Positions 27,932-39,768 of a stretch of 64,000 nt of DNA are shown here, piece after piece. Below the pieces are notes generated by a model that worked only from the letters and a program-made list of their open reading frames with translations, was not told the origin of the DNA and searched no databases. The position numbers and the translations under genes are program-made. This DNA is from Microbulbifer salipaludis (lineage in GTDB: Bacteria > Pseudomonadota > Gammaproteobacteria > Pseudomonadales > Cellvibrionaceae), in NCBI RefSeq assembly GCF_017303155.1, contig NZ_JAEKJR010000002.1:1116001-1180000 (forward strand), given 5' to 3'. How positions within the stretch are numbered: position 1 is the first letter of the stretch; every line of letters begins with the position of its first letter.

Positions 27932-29230
27932 ATGAGTTTGTTGGACGTTCTCACACAGTATCGAAAAGATCCCTCGTTGGCCGCAGGGCCTGCTTCGCTT
28001 TTGCCGGACGCCGAGACGCTGGACCAGAGTGACCCCCTGAGGCACAAGCGGGACGAGTTTCTATTGCCTGCACAGAGCGTCTATCTCGATGGCAATTCCC
28101 TCGGCCCGATGCCAGTCGCTGCCCGGCAGCGCGCGCAGGCGGTGCTGGACCAGCAGTGGGGGGAAGACCTGATCTGCAGCTGGAATAAGCACAGCTGGAT
28201 CGACCTGCCGCAAACAGTGGGTGACAAGATCGCCCCATTGCTGGGTGCTGCGCCGGGCCAGGTGATCTGCTGTGATTCCGTGTCGATCAATCTGTTCAAG
28301 GTGCTTTCCGCAGCCCTTGGGCTCAATCCCGGCCGGCGAAAAATAGTCTCGCAGCGGGATAATTTCCCAACGGATCTGTATGTGGTGCAGGGCTTGCAGC
28401 AGCTATTGGGCGACGCGCAACGCGAGCTGGAGGTATTGCCCGAGGAGGAGATTGAGGGCGCACTCGACGATCAGGTGGCGGTGCTTCTGCTAACACAGGT
28501 GAACTTTCGCAGTGGCTATGCCCACGATATTGCGCGGCTCACCCGGGCGGCGCAGGCGCATGGCGCGCTGGTAATCTGGGATTTGGCCCACAGTACCGGC
28601 GTGATGCCACTGGAGCTGGATCAGTGGAATGTGGACTTTGCCGTTGGCTGTGGCTACAAGTACCTTAACGGCGGCCCGGGTGCGCCCGCGTTTGTGTATG
28701 CCGCGCTCCGCCATCACGCCGCCCTGCGGCAGCCAGTGGCGGGTTGGATGGGCCACCAATCCCCGTTTGAATTCTCACCAGAGTACACCCCGGCAGGAGA
28801 TATCCGGCAGTTCCTGGCGGGTACCCCACCGATCCTCTCGATGAGCGTGCTGGATGCTGCACTGGATGTGTACCGCGATGTTGATATCAGGCAGGTGAAG
28901 CAAAAAGCACTGGATCTCGCGGACTATTTCGCTGCGCGGATGATGGAGTTCCCATCGTTGCAGTCACTTGAGCTGGCTACGCCGTTGGCGCATATCGAGC
29001 GGGGGGCGCAGCTGGCTTATGTGCATCCGCAGGCGTTCGCCATTTGTCAGTGCCTCATTGCCGAGGGGGTGATTGCGGACTTCCGTGCGCCCAATATCCT
29101 CCGCTTCGGTTTTTCTCCGCTCTACCTGAGCTTTCGCGACCTGGATAAGGCTCTTGAACGCTTTGCGGTCATCATGAAGGAGGAGTTGTACGCGCTCCCT
29201 GAGTTCAATGTCCGCAAAAAGGTCACCTGA
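27932..29230 (+). CDS. kynU: Kynureninase
   Basis: The 432-residue PLP enzyme cleaves kynurenine or 3-hydroxykynurenine to anthranilate (or 3-hydroxyanthranilate) plus alanine. Diagnostic features are VYLDGNSLGPMP near residue 50, WNKHSWIDLP, the ICCDSVSINLFK phosphate-binding stretch, WDLAHSTGVMPLELD with the PLP-pyridine Asp, and GCGYKYLNGGPGAP with the Schiff-base Lys near residue 246. It sits in a two-gene unit with the formamidase-like hydrolase. No tryptophan dioxygenase lies in the window, so the rest of the pathway must be elsewhere. Confidence 0.93.
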   Translation: MSLLDVLTQYRKDPSLAAGPASLLPDAETLDQSDPLRHKRDEFLLPAQSVYLDGNSLGPMPVAARQRAQAVLDQQWGEDLICSWNKHSWIDLPQTVGDKIAPLLGAAPGQVICCDSVSINLFKVLSAALGLNPGRRKIVSQRDNFPTDLYVVQGLQQLLGDAQRELEVLPEEEIEGALDDQVAVLLLTQVNFRSGYAHDIARLTRAAQAHGALVIWDLAHSTGVMPLELDQWNVDFAVGCGYKYLNGGPGAPAFVYAALRHHAALRQPVAGWMGHQSPFEFSPEYTPAGDIRQFLAGTPPILSMSVLDAALDVYRDVDIRQVKQKALDLADYFAARMMEFPSLQSLELATPLAHIERGAQLAYVHPQAFAICQCLIAEGVIADFRAPNILRFGFSPLYLSFRDLDKALERFAVIMKEELYALPEFNVRKKVT

Positions 29231-29469
29231 CAGGTTGCGGATTTTTCCGGGGCGACAGCACCCATGGTTTTGTTACAGAAAACAATGTTGTGCCTGTGTC
29301 CCGGTTTCTCTTCTGTCTGACACCCAATAGATGGGTGGCAGAGTCGAGTTTACGCACGTAAAAATCTATTTTTTGAAGTCGTCCAGGCCCTTTGGCCACT
29401 ACGACCTTCCCGAAAGAGGGTTGCAAGCCCTGTCAACTGTCACGCTGTTACTGGGCTACCGCCGACTAC

Positions 29470-29549
29470 ACACACTGCGATGGCGCGCACGATTCTAATG
29501 TGGTTCTGAACCGCGCGGCGTTTCTTCAGCTTAACCTCTACCGGCCCGA
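29470..29549 (-). pseudogene. Fragment of a DUF4442 hotdog gene
   Basis: The minus strand reads VEVKLKKRRAVQNHI then RIVRAIAVC. This is nearly the same as VEVKLKKRRAVQNHI KTVHAIAMC in the intact gene at 26.5 kb, and the frame then runs into a stop. The fragment abuts the stop codon of the CocE-like gene. The surrounding 29231-29469 holds no gene I can support. Confidence 0.7.
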
Positions 29550-31370
29550 TCAGTGTGGGATTACGGGCAGCTCTAGGTAGGAGGCGCGTTCGCCACCGAA
29601 CCAGACTGTGTTGTGCGCGGTGATATAGGTCGAGCTGGCCGCATTCGCGGCACCGGTGTTGAGGTTGCGCTCGATGCGCGGAAAGTTCGAGCTGCTGACC
29701 TCAATGCGAATACGGTGGCCCGCGGCAAAGTAGTTGCTGGTCGCATTCAGGTCCACGTCGATCGCATAGACCTTGCCGGGTACCATCAATTCTGGTTCGC
29801 GCAGCGAGTTTCGGTAGCGCATACGTTGTACACCTTCCTGTACGTTGTAGGCACTCCCATCGGGATACACGTCCACCAGTTTCACCGTGAAATCCGTGTC
29901 TTGCGCCGATGAGCTGACAAACAAGCGCGCACGGATCAGGCCGGTCACCTCGATACCTTTTTTCAGTGGCGGGCTGGTGTAGACGAGCACATCGTTGCGC
30001 ATCTCGATCGCGCGCTGGTCGTAGCCGCCGGCCTCCGTTTTGGATCCCGTGCAACAGGTGTGACCACCCAGGGAAGGCACCGGGTCGGCGGGATCGTAGG
30101 TAAACTGGTCTTTGCCGCGCAAGGCCGGTTCTTGGGTCGCCAGCTGCCCACCACCGTTAAGGCTATTCGCTGGCTGAGTGGACGAGAGATACCAGCGGGT
30201 TTTGCGGGTGCCGGGTATCGGCCAGGCATCCGCCGTGCGCCACTCATCGGCACCGAGCACGTAATAGGTCAGGAAAGGCCGCTGTACAGAAAGGCTGCGC
30301 GCGCCTTTGAGCCAGTAATCGTACCAGTCCAGTTGCATGTTCAGGTATGGGCGGCTGGTGTTTTTTAGCGTGCGCTCGCCGGCGCTGAGCTGCTCCTCCT
30401 GCTCGGGAAAATTGCAATGGGTGCCCGGTCCGATGACGACGTATTGATGTGTCTGCGCCTCGGTGGTGGTGGCGTTCGCTTTGAACTGGTTTGCCATCAT
30501 CAGGGTTTCCCGGGCGCCATAGTCGTACCAGGTATCGAAAAACAAATTGGGCACAGAGGTGCTGTCTTCGGCCTGCACCAGGTCCATCGAGCGGAAATAG
30601 TCGCCGTCCGGGCGACTGTTGCGCCAGTTCTCAAAGTCGGTGGGCGCGATACCGCTGCGCGATAGCAGCGATAGTACCGGGAGGGATTTGAGGTTGCCCA
30701 GGTAGCGGTCGAAATCCTGTTCTGGGGTTGCACGGTAGTGGTGACCGTGGTCAGCCTGGAACCATTCCGAGCGCTCGGCGCCGGTAAGCGGTGGTCCGTA
30801 GAAAATCTTGGAGCCATTGCTGGCGAACCAGCCTGCGGTCTGCCCCAGTTCGAAGGCGCCTCCGCTGAAGGATTGCCAGGCCCGCCCGGGCCGATAGTAG
30901 CCGGATGCGGCGGACTGGGGTTGTCCGACCACGAGAGCAGGGTGGCCGGTTGTCTGCAGTACGACCTGGGTTTCACCCAGGTAGGAACAGCCGCTCAGAC
31001 CCACGCGTCCATTGGACCAGGGCTGGTCCACAATCCAGTCCAGGGTGTCGACTCCGTCTTCGCGGCGCCCGCGCGCAACCGTATACACACCTTCGGATTC
31101 ATGGCGCCCGCGAATATCTTGGATCACTACCGCGTAACCGCGTTCGACCAATGCCTTCCAGGCGGGATTCCAGCCGAAAGTACCGTTTTTGTCGTAGACC
31201 GTGCGCACAAGGATAGTGGGGCGAGGGGTGTCCTCAGGTCCGTCGAAATAGACATCGGTAGACAGGTGAACCCCATCGAGCATGGACACCATCTGGCTTT
31301 TTAAAACCTGCATAGCGTCGACCGTACAGGAAAGAAGCGCGAGCAGCGCCACACAAGACCATCGTTTCAT
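29550..31370 (-). CDS. CocE/NonD family exported hydrolase
   Basis: The start is the ATG at 31370 (MKRWSCVALLALLSCTVDAM), which gives a signal peptide and 606 residues; the frame open upstream is a shadow of the GH2 gene. The X-Pro dipeptidyl-peptidase/cocaine-esterase fold is shown by GVHLSTDVYFDGPED, VIQDIRGRHESEG, the nucleophile motif GCSYLG (Ser129), FDTWYDYGA and GPGTHCNF (catalytic His region). A C-terminal jelly-roll domain (KKGIEVTGLIRARLFVSSSA, then GHRIRIEVSSSNFPR) completes it. Members hydrolyse esters or acyl-amino bonds. It is last in the dehydratase-to-beta-galactosidase operon, 76 bases after the GH2 gene, so an ester on the galactoside substrate is a reasonable target. Confidence 0.85.
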   Translation of the reverse strand: MKRWSCVALLALLSCTVDAMQVLKSQMVSMLDGVHLSTDVYFDGPEDTPRPTILVRTVYDKNGTFGWNPAWKALVERGYAVVIQDIRGRHESEGVYTVARGRREDGVDTLDWIVDQPWSNGRVGLSGCSYLGETQVVLQTTGHPALVVGQPQSAASGYYRPGRAWQSFSGGAFELGQTAGWFASNGSKIFYGPPLTGAERSEWFQADHGHHYRATPEQDFDRYLGNLKSLPVLSLLSRSGIAPTDFENWRNSRPDGDYFRSMDLVQAEDSTSVPNLFFDTWYDYGARETLMMANQFKANATTTEAQTHQYVVIGPGTHCNFPEQEEQLSAGERTLKNTSRPYLNMQLDWYDYWLKGARSLSVQRPFLTYYVLGADEWRTADAWPIPGTRKTRWYLSSTQPANSLNGGGQLATQEPALRGKDQFTYDPADPVPSLGGHTCCTGSKTEAGGYDQRAIEMRNDVLVYTSPPLKKGIEVTGLIRARLFVSSSAQDTDFTVKLVDVYPDGSAYNVQEGVQRMRYRNSLREPELMVPGKVYAIDVDLNATSNYFAAGHRIRIEVSSSNFPRIERNLNTGAANAASSTYITAHNTVWFGGERASYLELPVIPH

Positions 31371-31393
31371 GGGAGTGTCCGTTGGAATTTTGT

Positions 31394-31426
31394 GCCGGCA
31401 CCCCTGTTGAAGGGAGAGGTGCCGGC
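31394..31426 (-). repeat. Intercistronic hairpin between GH2 and CocE-like genes
   Basis: GCCGGCACC (31394-31402) and GGTGCCGGC (31418-31426) form a perfect 9-bp stem. No T-run follows, so mRNA stabilisation or processing is more likely than termination. Confidence 0.5.
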
Positions 31427-31446
31427 GGTTGGGAGTGCTGTGTTCG

Positions 31447-34686
<3,240 letters not shown>

Positions 34687-36243
34687 TTACCACCAGGCGA
34701 CGTAAAGCGCGGCGAGAATTAGGCTGATGCTGATAGCTGAGGTATTGGCCCCACGGCTGGTGGAGAAATCAATACCCTTGAGGTCAATCGCTTTGGCATC
34801 GGCCGTTTTGCCGGCCACCAGGATGCCGAGGCCGAGGCAAGCGAGGAAGACCAGGCCAACTCGGTCCATAAACGGCAGCTCCGGCCAGAACAGGCGAGCC
34901 AGCAGCGACAGCACCACTGAACCGATGCCGGCGACAAGCGCTGAGTTCGCATTTGCCTTTTTATAAAAGAAACCGAGCAGGAAAATCGCCACCACACCCG
35001 GGGTGAAGAACCCGGTGAACTCCTGGATGTACTGGAAGGCTTGTTCCATTTTTCCAAGCAGCGGTTCGGCAATAATCATAGCGGTGACCAGTGAGGTTGC
35101 CGCGGCAATACGCCCCACCATAACCAGACGATGCTCAGAGGGGGATTCCTCAAACAGCTTACGGTAGATGTCCAGGGTGAAGATTGTGGAGACGCTGTTG
35201 GCCATCGAGGCGAGGGAGGAGGCGATGGCGGCAACCAGTGCTGCAAAGGTCAGCCCCAGCAGGCCAGGCGGTACCAGCTTCATCATTTCCGGATAGGCCT
35301 GATCCGGGCGTTCGAGGTCTGGTGCCAACGCCAGCGCTGCAATACCTGGCAGGACCACGATCAGTGGCATCAGCAGCTTAAGGAAAGCGGCAAACACAAT
35401 ACCTTTCTGCGCTTCACGTAGGTTTTTGGCCGCCAGGGTACGCTGGGTGATGTACTGGTTGAAACCGAAGTAGGAAATATTCATCACCCACATACCTCCG
35501 ATCAGAACCGAGATGCCCGGTAGACTCACGTAGTCCTCGTGATCCGGGGAGAGGATCATGTCGAAGCTCTCTGGTGTGCGTTCCAGCAGAGTGCTGAATC
35601 CGGCGATTGCGCCGGCACCGTCGGCTAGGGTATCCAGTGCGAGGTAGCTCACCAGCAGGCCACCAAAAATCAGCAGGACAACCTGGATAATGTCCGTGAG
35701 TGCCACTGCCTTGAGGCCTCCGTAGAGCGAGTAGGCGACAGAGAACACTGCCAGGAAAATCATGCCGTGGAGCATTTCGATACCGGTGATGGTCTTGATC
35801 GCCAGTGCGCCCAGGTAGAGCACCGCAGTCAGGTTGACAAAGGTGTAAACCGCCAGCCAGAAAAACGCCATTACCATTTGCACACGCCCGTCAAAACGCT
35901 GCTCGAGGAACTGCGGCATGGTGTAAATTTTCTTTTCAAGAAAAATTGGCAGGAAAAATTTGCCAACAATAATCAGGGTAATTGCGGCCATCCATTCATA
36001 AGAGGCAATTGCGAGCCCAATGGCATAGCCAGAGCCGGACATGCCAATAATTTGCTCAGCCGATATATTGGCGGCAATAATGGAGGATCCGATTGCCCAC
36101 CAGGGCAATGAATTCCCGGCAAGAAAATAATCGGAACTATTTTTTTCATGTCCGGCTTTTTCCCGGGACACCCACCACGCGATTGTAATCAGGAACATGC
36201 AGTAGCATACAAATACTGCTATATCTGGCATGGTCATCGCCAT
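34687..36243 (-). CDS. Sodium/sugar symporter, SSS (SGLT-like) family
   Basis: The 518-residue inner-membrane protein has about 14 hydrophobic segments and SSS signatures: DYFLAGNSLPWWAIGSSIIAANISAEQIIGMSG (the unwound TM1 region), YSLYGGLKAVALTDIIQ, NISYFGFNQYITQRTLAAKN, and SLASMANSVSTIFTLDIYRKL (sodium-site serines). This is the vSGLT-like sugar branch. Between dgoA and a beta-galactosidase gene, the probable substrate is galactose with sodium. GGGG lies 6-7 bases before the ATG. The spacing to dgoA is 15 bases. Confidence 0.9.
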   Translation of the reverse strand: MAMTMPDIAVFVCYCMFLITIAWWVSREKAGHEKNSSDYFLAGNSLPWWAIGSSIIAANISAEQIIGMSGSGYAIGLAIASYEWMAAITLIIVGKFFLPIFLEKKIYTMPQFLEQRFDGRVQMVMAFFWLAVYTFVNLTAVLYLGALAIKTITGIEMLHGMIFLAVFSVAYSLYGGLKAVALTDIIQVVLLIFGGLLVSYLALDTLADGAGAIAGFSTLLERTPESFDMILSPDHEDYVSLPGISVLIGGMWVMNISYFGFNQYITQRTLAAKNLREAQKGIVFAAFLKLLMPLIVVLPGIAALALAPDLERPDQAYPEMMKLVPPGLLGLTFAALVAAIASSLASMANSVSTIFTLDIYRKLFEESPSEHRLVMVGRIAAATSLVTAMIIAEPLLGKMEQAFQYIQEFTGFFTPGVVAIFLLGFFYKKANANSALVAGIGSVVLSLLARLFWPELPFMDRVGLVFLACLGLGILVAGKTADAKAIDLKGIDFSTSRGANTSAISISLILAALYVAWW

Positions 36244-36258
36244 ATCGAACCCCTTTCG

Positions 36259-36891
36259 TTATTGTTTTGATGTGGATAGTTGTTGAATGCTTTCTATGTA
36301 TTGCAGTGCATGGTCGCCGACTTTTTCTGCACTGTCGCCGGGGCGGTAAAGGTCGCCACCGATACCAAACCCGCAAGCCCCGGCATGCCAGAATTCTTCC
36401 ATGTTTTGCAAGTTAATACCCCCAACCGCGAATATTTGTACATCTAACGGTAATACTGCGCGCAGGTTCCTGATATAGCCGGGTCCCAGGTCTCCCGAGG
36501 GAAATAGTTTCAAGGTTTTTGCCCCGGCAGCAATAGCGGCGAAGGCCTCTGTCGGGGAAAAAAAACCTGGAAATACGCTCATACCCTCGGAAACTCCATA
36601 CCGAATCACCTCCGGTTCGATATTTGGCGAGACAAGGAGGCGCGCGCCTGTCGCGCGCACGGCCCGTGCCTCGTCCAGTCGGGTCACTGTGCCAGCGCCA
36701 CACAGGGCCTGTTGGCCAAATTCTGCCACCAGCTGGCTGATGCTCTCGAGGGCATTGGGTGAGTTCAGTGGGACTTCAATGTACTTGATGCCTGCATCAA
36801 GCAATGCGCCGGCGATGGGAATGATTTCCGCCGGTGTTACACCACGCAAAATGGCGATCAAAGGCGGCGGAACTGCTGCGGTTTGGGTCAT
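36259..36891 (-). CDS. dgoA: 2-dehydro-3-deoxy-6-phosphogalactonate aldolase
   Basis: The 210-residue KDPG/KDPGal-type class I aldolase cleaves KDPGal to pyruvate and glyceraldehyde-3-phosphate. Family marks are LIAILRGVTPAE (catalytic Glu region), CGAGTVTRLDEA, LVSPNIEPEVI, and the Schiff-base Lys in AKTLKLFPSGDLGP. Phosphate binding is in FAVGGINLQNM and GFGIGGDLYRPG. The LKLFPSGDLGPG and galactonate context point to DgoA rather than Eda. It overlaps dgoK by 4 bases (ATGA). The cytoplasmic product feeds glycolysis. Confidence 0.93.
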   Translation of the reverse strand: MTQTAAVPPPLIAILRGVTPAEIIPIAGALLDAGIKYIEVPLNSPNALESISQLVAEFGQQALCGAGTVTRLDEARAVRATGARLLVSPNIEPEVIRYGVSEGMSVFPGFFSPTEAFAAIAAGAKTLKLFPSGDLGPGYIRNLRAVLPLDVQIFAVGGINLQNMEEFWHAGACGFGIGGDLYRPGDSAEKVGDHALQYIESIQQLSTSKQ

Positions 36892-37880
36892 GGGGAAATC
36901 CTCGCAAGTGCCGCGGTATCTGCCTGCAGAGTGCTGTTAGTGGTGTGAGTGGCGAGCGCAGCGAGACCGACGGCCGCGAGCCGGGCGCCATCGTGGGTTT
37001 GGCATGAAGTACCGAGGATACCCAGAGCGCGCTGGTAGAGCGCACACAGGCTTGAGCTGCCAATTACATGGATCGGATCCGTGGAGGTATGCTCCGCGCC
37101 TTTTTCGCGAAGCTCAGCGCCGATGAGTAATCCTGAAAGATAACTTTGCGCACTTGCCGGGGGAAGGTCACCCGCCAGTACCAGTGCGCGGGTGGCAAAC
37201 AGTTGTGAAGACAGGCCCCGTCGGCTGTCGTTCACGCCACGGCAGAACGCCGTGTCATCCGTACGCTGTTTGCCTTTGATGAGTATGCTGTGTGCTCTGA
37301 GACAGCTGAACAATTCTCCCGTGAGTGCCGTGGAAAAATGTCTGATCTGGCCATCTTCTATGCAGACCCACTTTGAGTGGGTGCCGGGCAGGCACAAGGT
37401 TGCGCGACGGTGGTTGGCAGCTTCTGTACTAGCCAGCCAGCCGACTACCTGGGTTTCCTCGCCCCGCATAAAATCGGGGCCGCCGGCGCTATTCTGGCAG
37501 CGCAGGCCCGGCACAATCGTGGCCTGGAGCCCATCGCTATCGATGGTGTGTAATGCGCGGGCCAGCGCATCCGGCGTCGCCGGACAGGCAAGATACGGCA
37601 CTTCCACCCAGCCGATGCCAGAACCCACCATACCGGAGAGGATCAGCGGCAACGCCGCCACGCTACCGAATTGCGCCTTGATCACCGTATGCAGGTAGGG
37701 TGCGAACTGTTCTTTCGCCAGCGTTGATGCGCCGCTCTCGGACTGAAAGCTTGCGAGTATTTCGCTGCTGGCCGACACCGCCATCATGCGAAAGCTGCTG
37801 GTGCCCCAATCCACTGCCAGTGCAATCGCCTGACAGGGTGTGGCTGTAGAATTTGTATCGATCACCGAAAGTGCCCCCAT
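36888..37880 (-). CDS. dgoK: 2-dehydro-3-deoxygalactonokinase
   Basis: The 330-residue ASKHA-fold sugar kinase phosphorylates 2-keto-3-deoxygalactonate. Seen are the N-terminal VDWGTSSFRMMAV phosphate loop, SGMVGSGIGWVEVPYLACPA, GLRCQNSAGGPDFMRGEETQ, CLPGTHSKWV, and HFSTALTGELF, all typical of DgoK. I prefer the ATG at 37880, which shares its A with the upstream TGA stop (TGATG coupling), over the TTG three bases earlier. It is the middle of a tightly coupled dehydratase-kinase-aldolase trio. Confidence 0.93.
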   Translation of the reverse strand: MGALSVIDTNSTATPCQAIALAVDWGTSSFRMMAVSASSEILASFQSESGASTLAKEQFAPYLHTVIKAQFGSVAALPLILSGMVGSGIGWVEVPYLACPATPDALARALHTIDSDGLQATIVPGLRCQNSAGGPDFMRGEETQVVGWLASTEAANHRRATLCLPGTHSKWVCIEDGQIRHFSTALTGELFSCLRAHSILIKGKQRTDDTAFCRGVNDSRRGLSSQLFATRALVLAGDLPPASAQSYLSGLLIGAELREKGAEHTSTDPIHVIGSSSLCALYQRALGILGTSCQTHDGARLAAVGLAALATHTTNSTLQADTAALARISP

Positions 37881-39610
37881 CAATGGGACTCCCGGCTGAC
37901 TTCGTCGCCGGAGCCGCCTGTCAGGAAGTTAAGGTCCGCGCCGCGATCAGCCTGCAACACCGTGTCGACGTACAGTTTGGCGTATCCGCGCTGGTAGGGT
38001 GACTCCGCGCGCTGCTGTTGCCAGCGGGCCAAGCGTTGCTGCAGCTCCTGGTCGCTGATGAGCAGCTCCAGGCTGCGCGCCTCGCCATCGAACGCAATCT
38101 CATCGCCATTTTGCACAACGGCCAGCGGGCCGCCGGCGTCGGCCTCGGGGGCAACATGCAGGATGACACTGCCGAACGCGGTGCCGCTCATGCGGGCATC
38201 GCTGATGCGCAGCATGTCGCGCACGCCCCGTTCCAGTAGCTTGCGCGGAAGCGCCATGTTACCCACCTCCGGCATGCCGGGGTAGCCCTTGGGGCCGCAG
38301 CCTTTCAACACCAGGATGCTGTGTTCATCGACCTCCAGGGCCGGATCGTCGATACGCGCGTGGTAGTCCTCGATCGATTCGAATACCACCGCGCGCCCGC
38401 GGTGCTTGAGCAGTTCTGGCGAGGCGGCGTTTGGCTTGATGATGGCACCTTGTGGGCAAAGGTTGCCACGCAGGACCCAGATGCCGGAGTTATCCTGTAC
38501 CGGGTTATCCGGATTGCGAATGACGTCATCGTTGTAGCACTCGGCAGTCTCCAGACGCGTGCCGAGCGTGTCGCCGGTCACAGTCATCGCCTCCAGGTGC
38601 AGGTGGCTGGCCATTTTTTTCATTACCGCCGGCAGGCCACCCGCGTAGTGGTAGTCCTCCATCAGAAATTTACCGGAGGGCATCAAGTTGACCAGCAGGG
38701 GGATGTCGCGGCTGAAGGTATCGAAATCGTCCAGCGAAAGCGGAACCTCCAGGCGGCCGGCAAGTGCGAGTAGGTGCATGACCGTGTTGGTTGATCCCCC
38801 CAGCGCCGCATTGACCTTGATGGCATTGATCAGTGCGTCGCGGTTCACAATATCCTTGATACGGATATTATCCTCGACAAGCCGCACGATCTCGCGGCCA
38901 GTCATATGTGCCATAGCCTGGCGCCGTGCGTCCACGGCGGGAATCGAGCCGTTATAGGGGAGGCAGAGACCGAGTGCTTCCACCAGGTTGGAAACGGTAG
39001 AAGCCGTGCCCATGGTCATGCAAACACCGCGTGATCGAGACATGCCGCTCTCCGCGGCAATGAAGTCGTCCATGGGCATGCGGCCAGCGCGAACGTCTTC
39101 GGAAAATTTCCACACGTCGGTGCCGGAGCCGATGTCGCGGCCACGGAATTTGCCGTTGAGCATCGGGCCTGAGGACACCACGATGGTGGGCAGGTTGACG
39201 CTCGCAGCGCCCATCAGCTGGCCGGGTGTGGTTTTGTCGCAGCCGCCTAGCAGGACTACGCCGTCAATCGGGTTGCCGCGGATCGACTCCTCCACGTCCA
39301 TCGACAGCAGGTTGCGAAACAGCATCGCCGTTGGGCGCATCTGGGTTTCGCCGAGGCTGGTGACGGGGAACTCCAGTGGCAGGCCTCCGGCTTCCCAGAT
39401 GCCGCGCTTGACGTATTCGGCGAGCTCGCGCAGGCCAGAATTACAGGGTGTGATTTCGGACCAGGTATTACATATCCCGATCACCGGGCGGCCGTCGAAA
39501 CAGTGGTCCGGGTAACCCTGGGCTTTCATCCACGAGCGGTGGATGAAGCCATCTTTATCCAGTTTCCCGTAGCTCAACTGGCTGCGGCGCTTATTCTTGT
39601 TGCTCGCCAT
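37880..39610 (-). CDS. IlvD/Edd family sugar-acid dehydratase (probable galactonate dehydratase)
   Basis: The 576-residue enzyme belongs to the iron-sulfur dihydroxy-acid dehydratase family, in the sugar-acid branch (arabinonate/galactonate/xylonate). Key marks are ICNTWSEITPCNSGL, LLGGCDKTTPGQLMGA (cluster Cys), SRGVCMTMGTAST (cluster Cys), ALGGSTNTVMHLLA, GNLCPQGAIIKP and DARMSGTAFGSVILHVAPEA. The dgoK and dgoA genes behind it make D-galactonate to 2-keto-3-deoxygalactonate the likely reaction; that is inference from context. I chose MASNKNKRRSQL (39610), where AGG is 9 bases upstream; the frame open to 39742 runs through the operator. It is the first gene of the six-gene operon. Confidence 0.88.
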   Translation of the reverse strand: MASNKNKRRSQLSYGKLDKDGFIHRSWMKAQGYPDHCFDGRPVIGICNTWSEITPCNSGLRELAEYVKRGIWEAGGLPLEFPVTSLGETQMRPTAMLFRNLLSMDVEESIRGNPIDGVVLLGGCDKTTPGQLMGAASVNLPTIVVSSGPMLNGKFRGRDIGSGTDVWKFSEDVRAGRMPMDDFIAAESGMSRSRGVCMTMGTASTVSNLVEALGLCLPYNGSIPAVDARRQAMAHMTGREIVRLVEDNIRIKDIVNRDALINAIKVNAALGGSTNTVMHLLALAGRLEVPLSLDDFDTFSRDIPLLVNLMPSGKFLMEDYHYAGGLPAVMKKMASHLHLEAMTVTGDTLGTRLETAECYNDDVIRNPDNPVQDNSGIWVLRGNLCPQGAIIKPNAASPELLKHRGRAVVFESIEDYHARIDDPALEVDEHSILVLKGCGPKGYPGMPEVGNMALPRKLLERGVRDMLRISDARMSGTAFGSVILHVAPEADAGGPLAVVQNGDEIAFDGEARSLELLISDQELQQRLARWQQQRAESPYQRGYAKLYVDTVLQADRGADLNFLTGGSGDEVSRESH

Positions 39611-39630
39611 ATGCATCGCCTGCAAAAATT

Positions 39631-39647
39631 TATTTATATGATAAATA
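39631..39647. promoter_or_regulatory. Operator (site A) before the dehydratase operon
   Basis: TATTTATATGATAAATA is a perfect 7-bp inverted repeat with a 3-base centre, 21 bases before the dehydratase start. It covers the -10 of the operon promoter and is identical to site B at 52808. This is a probable binding site for the adjacent GntR regulator. Confidence 0.7.
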
Positions 39648-39666
39648 GGAATAATCTGCATGGCAA
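39638..39666 (-). promoter_or_regulatory. Promoter of the dehydratase operon
   Basis: On the minus strand, TTGCCA (39661-39666), a 17-base spacer and TATCAT (39638-39643). The -10 lies inside operator site A, which fits repression. Confidence 0.5.
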
Positions 39667-39741
39667 GCGATGGGGAGGGCGGCGGAACTGCCGGATGGGT
39701 GCGCAGCCCATTGGCGTGAGGCAAGGGGGCCGTTAGAATCA

Positions 39742-39758
39742 CATTATTCTGATAAATA
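39742..39758. promoter_or_regulatory. Degenerate operator (site C) before the GntR gene
   Basis: CATTATTCTGATAAATA matches the 17-base operator at 13 positions, including the whole right half, and ends 10 bases before the GntR start. It suggests autoregulation. Confidence 0.5.
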
Positions 39759-39768
39759 TGGCGAAACT

